This document shows, one piece after another, positions 1 through 5,119 of a stretch of DNA of 6,097 nt. How positions within the stretch are numbered: the first letter of the stretch is position 1; each line of letters starts with the position of its first letter. The notes below the pieces were generated by a model. The model was given only the letters and a program-made list of their open reading frames with translations, had not been told where the DNA came from and did no database searches. Source of the stretch: Bdellovibrionales bacterium (GTDB taxonomy: Bacteria; Bdellovibrionota; Bdellovibrionia; Bdellovibrionales; UBA1609); the NCBI GenBank assembly GCA_026713205.1, contig JAPOOY010000302.1:1-6097 (forward strand), read 5' to 3'. The translations under genes were made by a program, and so were the position numbers.

Positions 1-143
1 AACAACATCATCTTCGGTCCATTCGGGATATGACAGAGGCCTATAAACTGCTTTGACAATGGGAACAACATCATCTTCGGTCCATTCGGGATATGACAGA
101 GGCCTATAAACTGCTTTGACAATGGGAACAACATCATCTTTGG
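1..143. repeat. 63-bp tandem repeat, two exact copies plus a partial third
   Basis: Bases 1-63 and 64-126 are identical, and 127-143 repeats the first 17 bases with one mismatch (T for C at 141). More copies may lie left of the window. The period is 21 codons, and on the minus strand two of three frames are open through every copy, while the plus-strand frames are all closed. The exact identity of the two full copies suggests recent duplication or active homogenisation. A multiple-of-three period fits a repeat inside a protein, but the unit is too long for typical plasmid iterons. Confidence 0.93.
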
Positions 144-153
144 CTGTATTTTT
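1..153 (-). other. Possible partial coding region built of 21-residue repeats, running off the left edge
   Basis: The minus-strand frame following a TGA at 156-154 is open to the window edge for 51 codons. It reads KNTAKDDVV and then two copies of a 21-residue unit containing PLSYPEWTEDDVV and PIVKAVYR. The composition looks protein-like and loosely recalls the N-terminus of DegT/DnrJ-type aminotransferases (PLS-P-x(3,5)-DD-x(3)-V), which is an unverified impression. No ATG, GTG or TTG start and no ribosome-binding site are visible in this frame. A second frame is also open from 191 to the edge (63 codons, with units containing FPLSKQFIGLCHIPNG) and has ATG codons at 137 and 134, again without a Shine-Dalgarno. 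A T8 run on this strand (163-156) could mark a frameshift. This may be a real gene start, a decayed gene or a chance open frame. Confidence 0.25.
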
Positions 154-208
154 TCAAAAAAAATCTGAATTTTCAAAACAATATCCCAGGCTCATAGAGG
201 GGAAACAA

Positions 209-236
209 TTGACAACTCAACAATGAAAACGATAAA
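209..236 (+). promoter_or_regulatory. Putative sigma-70-type promoter for the zinc-ribbon fusion gene
   Basis: A perfect TTGACA at 209-214 is followed after 16 bases by GATAAA at 231-236, a 4/6 match to TATAAT. Transcription would start near 243, giving a leader of about 64 nt before the ATG at 307. It is the best promoter-like pair upstream of this gene. Its use is an inference. Confidence 0.45.
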
Positions 237-256
237 CTGTCATTTCTCCTGAAAAA

Positions 257-301
257 GAGGATCTCCTCACTCAGAAACAACTCCTATCTTCAAAAGGAGA
301 T
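257..301 (+). promoter_or_regulatory. Leader with Shine-Dalgarno and possible anti-Shine-Dalgarno pairing
   Basis: The ribosome-binding site AAAAGGAGAT (292-301) lies five bases before the ATG at 307. ATCTCCT (261-267) is an exact 7-base complement of AGGAGAT (295-301), and CTCCT (281-285) can pair with AGGAG (295-299) instead. GAGG (257-260) can in turn pair with CCTC (265-268) around a four-base loop, which would release the ribosome-binding site. The segments are mutually exclusive, so a translation switch is possible. The stems are short and the pairing is untested. Confidence 0.3.
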
Positions 302-306
302 AATAA

Positions 307-969
307 ATGAAACATGAAAATTGGCGCTGCTCAAAATGCAACCATTATGAATACGAAACAGATCAATTTCCCGCCACAAGTGGTAAGTTTTTATTAAGGA
401 TATTTGATTTTCAAAATAGAAAATTTACCACTGTCATCTGTAAAAAATGTCAATTCACGGAAATACATAAAACCACCCCAGGAAAATTGGAGAGTATTCT
501 TGATATTTTATCAGGCGGCCAAAAAACCATGAAAGCTTTTTCCGGAAAAATCAGCCGAATGATAGGATTTGTTATCTTATATTCATTAACTTTTCCCTGT
601 TTTGGAGGAGAGTTCTTTTGGGAAACTTCATCCTCCAATCTTTCTTACGCGGAACATCTGGAATGGCAAAAAAGCTTTCAATGGGAAAGAAAACAGGCTT
701 TCAAAAGTTATAAAAGAAACTACAACCATTACCGGAAACAAAAAAAGAATAAATTGCAGAGGAGATTAAGTGAAAGGAACACGGAAGGCTTTACCAAACA
801 AAAATCTCTGCTTAAAAGAAAGTGGGATGCGAAACAAAAAACCTACCAAAACACACTTCTGAAACTGACGAAGGACTACATAAAAAAACGAAATCAGCAC
901 AGAAAACAAAAAAAATCCAGAGGCTATTCTCCCAAGCGAAGTAAATACAGCCGGGAATTTGTCCTATAA
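307..969 (+). CDS. DUF2082-type zinc-ribbon protein joined to a signal-peptide-like segment and a basic helical tail
   Basis: Residues 1-70 match the pattern of small zinc-ribbon proteins of the DUF2082/COG3478 type: CX2C at C8/C11, the FDFQNRKFTTVICKKC stretch with C45/C48, then GKLESILDILSGG, where family members normally end. Here the frame continues. Met75 begins MKAFSGKISRMIGFVILYSL, a positively charged start plus a hydrophobic stretch (about 85-100) that resembles a signal peptide or membrane anchor. Residues 115-210 are rich in Lys, Arg, Gln and aromatic residues, probably helical or coiled coil, with no recognised domain. The start is set by a good Shine-Dalgarno (AAAAGGAGA). Either the zinc ribbon is cytoplasmic and tethered by the hydrophobic segment, or two once separate genes have fused, or Met75 (529) is used as an internal start for an exported protein; only a poor AGGCGG lies before it. 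The family's biochemical role is unknown to me. It is convergent with the VC0807-like gene. Confidence 0.85.
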   Translation: MKHENWRCSKCNHYEYETDQFPATSGKFLLRIFDFQNRKFTTVICKKCQFTEIHKTTPGKLESILDILSGGQKTMKAFSGKISRMIGFVILYSLTFPCFGGEFFWETSSSNLSYAEHLEWQKSFQWERKQAFKSYKRNYNHYRKQKKNKLQRRLSERNTEGFTKQKSLLKRKWDAKQKTYQNTLLKLTKDYIKKRNQHRKQKKSRGYSPKRSKYSREFVL

Positions 970-1021
970 GCCAATTCTCATTGCAGTTATACTCCTCCAG
1001 TTTGAATTTTCAGATTTTTCT

Positions 1022-1735
1022 TCAGGAAATGTCGGAGGAAAGAATTTCATTTAAGCCCAAACCTGTCATCTTCTTAAGTCGTTTTATTAAAAACCATAAA
1101 ATACCGGCCATGATGAGAGAAAGCGGCAAGGCAATTAAGACATAACCCAGCCACTGCATATCCGCCACCTGTTCATTGAGAATTTGACTTTTCATATCTG
1201 AATCCAAATGACTGATATCCTTAAACACCCATAGAGCCACAAAAAAATTCATGATAGCGCTTAAAACAAAAGATCCACCCAGGCAAAAAGTTGTAAAATT
1301 TAACAATTTTTTGAAATCCTCTTCCTTTTGACTGCTCTTAAGCCGTGACAGTATTAAATCCTTTTTAAACAATGAGGGATTTAAAATAAAAAGAGACATA
1401 ACAGGTTTCCTATAAAAAACAGAACCTATGATAAAAACAGCTATAATTAAGGGAATCACAGCCTCCTTAATAGCAAACACATGACCTTCAAATTGAAAAA
1501 GAGCAAGCCCTCCCGTAAGGGCTATACCCACTAAACCTAAAATAGAGATCTTATTGATATGTTGATTTGTGAAGTAATCTTTCAACCCGTAAATGAAGGG
1601 AAAAGCAAGAGCTATCAATAAGGCATAAAGAGGGCCATTATTAGGAAAAAAAGTATGGCCTTTATTGAGAATGATAACGGGAATAACGATATTAAATAAA
1701 AGATTCCAAAGAGGATTTTCCTTTTTGTTTAACAT
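1022..1735 (-). CDS. VC0807-family integral membrane protein
   Basis: This 237-residue protein has about six hydrophobic segments (near 11-23, 35-51, 62-80, 91-107, 148-170 and 194-216). It carries the pattern of the uncharacterised VC0807 family: NPLWNLLFNIVIPVIILNK at the N-terminus, then GLKDYF, the GLVGIALTGGLALFQ helix, FAIKEAVIPLII, the RKPVMSLFILNP loop, the SFVLSAIMNFFVALWV helix and a final TGLGLNEIL. It should lie in the cytoplasmic membrane; no function or substrate is established. The ATG at 1735 has no Shine-Dalgarno before it. Only 12 bases separate it from the stop of the 98-residue gene, and both genes share one reading frame with a single TAA between them, so it is probably translated by reinitiation from that gene. 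The assignment comes from remembered family patterns; length and topology fit. Confidence 0.88.
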   Translation of the reverse strand: MLNKKENPLWNLLFNIVIPVIILNKGHTFFPNNGPLYALLIALAFPFIYGLKDYFTNQHINKISILGLVGIALTGGLALFQFEGHVFAIKEAVIPLIIAVFIIGSVFYRKPVMSLFILNPSLFKKDLILSRLKSSQKEEDFKKLLNFTTFCLGGSFVLSAIMNFFVALWVFKDISHLDSDMKSQILNEQVADMQWLGYVLIALPLSLIMAGILWFLIKRLKKMTGLGLNEILSSDIS

Positions 1736-1747
1736 GAAGCTGAAAAA

Positions 1748-2044
1748 TTAAGGGGAGAAAATCCGGTTTCGGTTCCAATTGATAATTTCTTCGGAAAACC
1801 TTTTGTAAAGCTCATTGACGAGATGAGAAGGCTCCCTTTCCCTTACGGATACTTCAAATATACAGGATGCGGAAGTCACCTTTAAATTTGCCTTATAACC
1901 CCAGGACACCTTTGTAATGGAGACTTGTTTTGTGGATTCACTGGGAGATCGATCTTCCACCAGGTTGTAAATTTCCTGACATTGGCGTCTGAGTTCTATA
2001 TTCGGCTCAAATCCATTAAACTCAAAATTATCCAACCTATTCAT
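1748..2044 (-). CDS. Small hypothetical protein, weak resemblance to HPF-like ribosome-associated folds
   Basis: This 98-residue protein is not confidently recognised. Its layout is a helix at about 15-31 (ELRRQCQEIYNLVE), two probable beta strands at about 40-56 and 60-69 (VSITKVSWGYKANLKV, CIFEVSVRER), then an amphipathic helix 72-91 (SHLVNELYKRFSEEIINW). The helix, strand, strand, helix order with a basic strand turn faintly resembles hibernation promoting factor/RaiA proteins, but it is shorter and lacks clear signature residues, so this is only a suggestion. There is no signal peptide or membrane segment, so it should be cytoplasmic. The ATG at 2044 is the first start after an in-frame TAA two codons upstream; the ribosome-binding site is weak (TAAAGA). 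The gene directly precedes the VC0807-family gene in the same frame and is probably co-transcribed with it. Confidence 0.75.
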   Translation of the reverse strand: MNRLDNFEFNGFEPNIELRRQCQEIYNLVEDRSPSESTKQVSITKVSWGYKANLKVTSASCIFEVSVREREPSHLVNELYKRFSEEIINWNRNRIFSP

Positions 2045-2356
2045 TCTTTAGTATATTGCCCATAGTTCCCGACTTTTGACTAGCTTTTATATTGCATTGT
2101 CTATTACCTTAGAGAATTTTTTTCAAATGATTCAGCCCAAAAAAGGGCAATTTTAGAGAAATGGCGGAAACAGTTATAAAGATTTCTAATACTTAAACAA
2201 AAAATTGTTAATAACAAAGGACTGTCGGTTCCCTATTTCTGTCAGCTTTTAAACAGTATTGTTCAATAATTTGACACTTTTCACCAAAGATGAAATACAA
2301 TTTTTACCGTTTCTCCTATTTTTATTGAAAAAATGATTCATAAACAATTATTCCGT
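2045..2356. other. AT-rich intergenic stretch without a convincing gene
   Basis: I see no gene here. A small GC stem (GCCC 2135-2138, A6 loop, GGGC 2145-2148) followed by AATTTT looks weakly terminator-like on the plus strand, but no plus-strand gene ends before it. TTGACA at 2271-2276 with TACAAT at 2296-2301 is promoter-like for plus-strand transcription toward the large hairpin, although its 19-base spacer is longer than optimal. The promoter of the 98-residue gene should lie at the left end of this stretch; TATACT (2055-2050, minus) is a possible -10 element but lacks a good -35. Confidence 0.4.
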
Positions 2357-2641
2357 TCCGGTTTGAAATTTGAGAGTTTTCAGATGAAAGAAGGATTACA
2401 CTGGTCCGGTTTGAATTTTTCGGTTTTCCTTTTACATGAAATTAGCCCTCCCTTAAGGAAATAGAGGGTTCAAAAGTGAGTTCGGCTTTGACACAGTAGC
2501 GACCAAAGGTTGCTCTGTGGCAAAACGCATGTCTGAACTTTTGAACCCTCTATTTCCTTAAGGGAGGGGGTAATCTTTCTTCCCTCTGAAAAACCGAAAA
2601 ACTTAAGGCAGATTGCTATAAGATAACCGCAAATTTCAAAC
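2357..2641. repeat. Nested inverted and direct repeats surrounding the large hairpin
   Basis: TCCGGTTTGAA occurs twice on the plus strand (2357-2367 and 2405-2415). GTTTGAAATTT (2361-2371) has an exact inverted partner at 2631-2641. TTTTTCGGTTTT (2416-2427) has one at 2590-2601. GTTTTCAGATGAAAGAAGG with the following ATTAC (2376-2399) resembles the minus strand of 2572-2598. The centres of the inverted pairs (about 2501 and 2508) nearly coincide with the centre of the large hairpin (2507), so the stretch reads as one imperfect palindrome of about 285 bp. Each single 11-12 base match could be chance in AT-rich DNA; the shared centre is what argues for common structure. Confidence 0.5.
2446..2568. 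repeat. 123-nt hairpin: 32-bp perfect inverted repeat with a structured apex
   Basis: The left arm 2446-2477 (starting CCCTCCCTTAAGG, ending GGTTCAAAAGT) is the exact reverse complement of 2537-2568. The apex forms a second hairpin: CACAG 2492-2496 with CTGTG 2515-2519, and AGCGACC 2498-2504 with GGTTGCT 2508-2514 around an AAA loop, including one G-T pair and one bulged T. GCTTTG 2485-2490 can partly pair with 2521-2528. No U-run follows on either strand, so it is not a standard intrinsic terminator. A perfect stem this long is not expected by chance. It could be a small non-autonomous mobile element (no clear target duplication: left flank AAATTAG, right flank GGTAATC), a structured RNA, or a DNA cruciform or protein-binding site. 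It lies 92 bases past the stop of the 67-residue gene. Confidence 0.92.
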
Positions 2642-2660
2642 ACGATTGGTATAATTCAAA

Positions 2661-2864
2661 CTACTGAACGCTATGATTTTGCACCCGCACCAAAGTCATG
2701 CAATGACCACACTGCGCTCTTTCCACAACAAAGCGAGTAAAGGAAATATACTCCACATGAATACTTAAATGATTCCCACAAAGGTAGCATTCATTTTGAT
2801 TTTTGATAAAATCCCTTTTCTTTTGTGTAGTGGTTCTAATAGATCCTACTGATTTATTATCCAT
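2661..2864 (-). CDS. Small zinc-ribbon protein of unknown function, 67 residues
   Basis: The protein holds two CX2C knuckles, C26-YL-C29 and C52-GH-C55, 22 residues apart, the spacing of a zinc ribbon. Between them lies a probable beta hairpin (SIHVEYISFTRFVVERAQC). The N-terminal 20 residues are polar and basic (TTTQKKRDFIK). It has no membrane segment or signal peptide, so it is probably a cytoplasmic nucleic-acid- or protein-binding factor; this is inferred from the fold alone. I chose ATG 2864 because AGGAGG stands eight bases upstream. The frame is open further to a TTG at 3029, but that start has no ribosome-binding site and the added 55 residues look non-coding. It appears monocistronic: 278 bases separate it from the lipoprotein gene and the large hairpin follows its 3' end. 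It is not a close relative of the DUF2082-type ribbon at 307-969, whose spacing differs. Confidence 0.8.
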   Translation of the reverse strand: MDNKSVGSIRTTTQKKRDFIKNQNECYLCGNHLSIHVEYISFTRFVVERAQCGHCMTLVRVQNHSVQ

Positions 2865-2872
2865 TGTAAAAT

Positions 2873-2878
2873 CCTCCT
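2873..2878 (-). promoter_or_regulatory. Perfect Shine-Dalgarno AGGAGG that fixes the start of the 67-residue zinc-ribbon gene
   Basis: AGGAGG on the minus strand lies eight bases before the ATG at 2864. It is the strongest ribosome-binding site in the window and argues against the upstream TTG start in the same frame. Confidence 0.85.
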
Positions 2879-3142
2879 GAGAAAAATATGCAAAAATCAT
2901 TCCAGAAACAGTCTGTTCACTGATTTTCTCTAAAAAAGAGTTGCTTGTTGTCTTGGGATAAGAATCTGAAGATTTGGGGTTATATACCTGATGCCGCAAA
3001 TAAAAAAAACACAAAGCTTTGAATGGCAAAAGGAAGTGATCCCCGTTGAATTTGCTTTTAAGAAACTATAATTTGACTTAAATCCCCATTTTCTTAAATG
3101 TGGCTTTAAGTATATAATTCCTGAAGATTTAAGAAGTGTATG
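2879..3142 (-). other. Intergenic leader of the small zinc-ribbon gene, with dyads
   Basis: A dyad AACAG-T-CTGTT at 2907-2917 lies about 45 bases before the small zinc-ribbon gene and might be an operator. A TATATAAC-like box (minus, near 2986-2979) may be a -10 element but has no clear -35. Just past the lipoprotein gene, CTTAAATC (3077-3084) pairs with GATTTAAG (3126-3133), enclosing a second CTTAAA/TTTAAG pair (3093-3098 and 3105-3110). These AT-only stems have no U-run, so no convincing terminator for the operon is seen. Confidence 0.3.
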
Positions 3143-5119
3143 CTATTTGACTAAGGGGAGAGGTGTTTTAGAGTTTAATTCTTTGGTTTTCCCTTTGTGA
3201 AAAATATAAGTCTTGAGAGGATAAGTAAAAACACGATCTGCCGACAAACTGACAGGATAAAAAGCGCCAGAGAGAGTTTGTAACTTATTAAGTTCCTCCG
3301 TCATTCGTAAACGGGTTTTTGGAGAGTTTTCTAAAACCATAGACAAAGCCAAAGCGGCATTATAGGACTGTCTTTCAAAAAAACCCGGAGCGGCTTTAAA
3401 GTTTTTCACATAACTCACATAAAAAGGGGAGGCATAAAGCTTCTTTTTTGTCATCGTAGGCGTATTAGTAAAAAGAAGAGGCAAATCATCCGGCAAATCA
3501 GGCAGATGAGGGGGTTTCCATAAGTTAGTTCCTAAAATATATAAATCCCCAATATCAAAATATTTTAAATAAGCCGTAATCTTCTTAAGGGCGCTTACAG
3601 AATCAGGGATAAAAATTCCATCAAAATCCTTCTCCGGCTTTAACAGATTCTCCGGTCGCAGTTTTTTGGATCGAGGAGAAAGGTTGGGATGATTTTTCAT
3701 GTATTCCTCTTTTAATTTTTCGTATTCTTTTTCTCTATTATTTAGCTCAAACAATTCTTTTAGAGAGGATTTAAAATCCACCTCATCAATGGGATAAGAA
3801 ATCTTCTTCGTAATATCACCGCCGGACTTCACAAAGACTTGAGAGAAAAGCTGAGAGTATTCTTTTCCATAAGAATCCTCCGGATAAAAGATGGCCAATT
3901 TCTTCAGTTGTAAAATTTCCCTAACATCCTCCACCAGACGATTGACAAGATCTTCACTGGTTTGCGCGTTCTGAAAAACAAACCTTCTATTTTTTGTCAG
4001 TTTATTTTTTTGAGAAAGCAAAATACAGGGAAGATTAAACTCATTAGCTAATGTCGCCATAACTTCCGCTGTCTCCCCGGACAGTCCTCCCACAACAGCT
4101 ATAACATGATGATCGTAAAATAATTTTTCCATATTGACCTTCACAACATCAGGATGGTTTTTGCTATCCATAACCACAAGCTGCCAGGGTGAGTCCTTAT
4201 CCAGCCCCAATCCCATATACAATCCTCTTAAGGCTTTTTCTCCCAAGGCCCTGCGATGTCCTGACAAAGGAAGAACAACTCCAATAAGATAAGGATTCAC
4301 TTTAAAATGAGCCTGCAAAACTTTTAAGTGGCGCCGGATTTTCGCCTCTAAAGCCGGAGGCAGCGGAGCGGATAAAGCTTTATTAAAAAAATATCTGGCT
4401 GTCTTTAATTCTTTTCTCTGCCAACTGCTTTCCGCCACTCTAAATAAAAGTTCTCCTTCAAGCAGACCGTAATCTCCGCTATTTGAAGCCAAATCTTTTT
4501 TTTCCTCATGAGTCAATTCATCCAAGAAGCTTCCGGCCACTTTCTTCCATCGTGATTTTTCTTTCTCTGTTTGCGCTGTCACGATTAACAAAGAAAGCGT
4601 TTTTAACTTCCAATCCTGTTTCCGCTTTCCTTTCTTTGTACGCACCAAATCCCACTGAAAACGAGCCGCTTTATACTTAATTGGAAAGGGGTTGTCCTGT
4701 TTTTGAATATGAGTCTCTAAAAGTTTCCAGGCCTCTTTTGGTTTATTTTGTTTGACAAAACAACGGGCTAAAGAAAACACCGCCTCAGTCTGAAGAGGAT
4801 GAGAGAAAGGAAGCTGTACAGCCCTTCTATAGGCTTGACAGGACTGAGAAAACTGGCTTTTCTTTTTGTAAAGTTGGGCCATAAACAGGTATCCGTCAAA
4901 AGCCAAAACATTGTGTTTGTTATTTTTAATAAAAGCTCCCAGCTCCTTTTGCGTTTGAAGAAAAGGCTTTTTTCCCGCTTCCTTCTTAATTTGCGCTAAA
5001 GTTTTTTTCGCACTTACAGGCGCGGGTTTCGCCTTTGGTTTCTTCCACTGAAAAAATGTCTGGCAATTCAATAAACACAAGGCCACCCAAAACAATAGTA
5101 AGACACGCACAAATTTCAT
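3143..5119 (-). CDS. LpoA/LppC-like lipoprotein: helical-repeat region plus periplasmic-binding fold type 1 domain
   Basis: A lipoprotein signal peptide (MKFVRVLLLFWVALCLLNC) ends in the lipobox LLNC with C19; Gln at +2 favours outer-membrane sorting under the E. coli rule. Residues 28-45 are a Lys/Pro/Ala linker. About 55-270 is helical with TPR-like spacing (GYLFMAQLYKKKSQFSQSCQ, AVFSLARCFVKQNKPKEAW, ARYFFNKALS). About 276-645 is a type-1 periplasmic-binding fold: IGVVLPLSGHRRALGEKALRG, VVGGLSGETAEVMATLA, IPYEDSYG-like FYPEDSYGKEY, FDGIFIPDS. A charged insert lies at about 455-497. This two-part plan matches LpoA, the outer-membrane activator of penicillin-binding protein PBP1A; a solute-binding protein for amino acids is the alternative, but the helical region and lipid anchor argue against it. 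The ATG overlaps the stop of the J-protein gene (ATGA, 5119-5116), with GAGG about ten bases upstream inside that gene, indicating coupled translation. The fold is confident; the PBP-activator role is inferred. Confidence 0.87.
   Translation of the reverse strand: MKFVRVLLLFWVALCLLNCQTFFQWKKPKAKPAPVSAKKTLAQIKKEAGKKPFLQTQKELGAFIKNNKHNVLAFDGYLFMAQLYKKKSQFSQSCQAYRRAVQLPFSHPLQTEAVFSLARCFVKQNKPKEAWKLLETHIQKQDNPFPIKYKAARFQWDLVRTKKGKRKQDWKLKTLSLLIVTAQTEKEKSRWKKVAGSFLDELTHEEKKDLASNSGDYGLLEGELLFRVAESSWQRKELKTARYFFNKALSAPLPPALEAKIRRHLKVLQAHFKVNPYLIGVVLPLSGHRRALGEKALRGLYMGLGLDKDSPWQLVVMDSKNHPDVVKVNMEKLFYDHHVIAVVGGLSGETAEVMATLANEFNLPCILLSQKNKLTKNRRFVFQNAQTSEDLVNRLVEDVREILQLKKLAIFYPEDSYGKEYSQLFSQVFVKSGGDITKKISYPIDEVDFKSSLKELFELNNREKEYEKLKEEYMKNHPNLSPRSKKLRPENLLKPEKDFDGIFIPDSVSALKKITAYLKYFDIGDLYILGTNLWKPPHLPDLPDDLPLLFTNTPTMTKKKLYASPFYVSYVKNFKAAPGFFERQSYNAALALSMVLENSPKTRLRMTEELNKLQTLSGAFYPVSLSADRVFTYPLKTYIFHKGKTKELNSKTPLPLVK

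Noticed and set aside
970..1021. Terminator between the convergent genes
   Set aside because: TCCTCC at 993-998 can pair with GGAGGA at 1034-1039, but the loop is long and no compact GC stem with a U-run is present.
2043..2083. TATACT (2055-2050, minus) as promoter of the 98-residue gene
   Set aside because: No acceptable -35 element lies 16-18 bases upstream, and transcription would begin at the start codon itself; kept only as a remark.
2135..2154. GCCC/GGGC stem with A6 loop followed by AATTTT as a terminator
   Set aside because: The stem has only four pairs, the U-tract is short, and no plus-strand gene ends before it.
2161..2196. An 11-codon plus-strand open frame starting ATGGCGGAAAC
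   Set aside because: It is too short, has no Shine-Dalgarno and no recognisable peptide.
2446..2568. Intrinsic terminator or CRISPR interpretation of the large hairpin
   Set aside because: The stem is far longer than usual, no U-run follows on either strand, and there are no regularly spaced repeats or cas genes.
2907..2917. AACAG-T-CTGTT as a LexA-type SOS operator
   Set aside because: It is a genuine dyad, but its spacing matches none of the LexA boxes I know, so no regulator is named.
2865..3029. N-terminal extension of the small zinc-ribbon gene to a TTG at 3029
   Set aside because: It lacks a ribosome-binding site, whereas ATG 2864 has AGGAGG eight bases upstream and the zinc ribbon lies wholly downstream of it.
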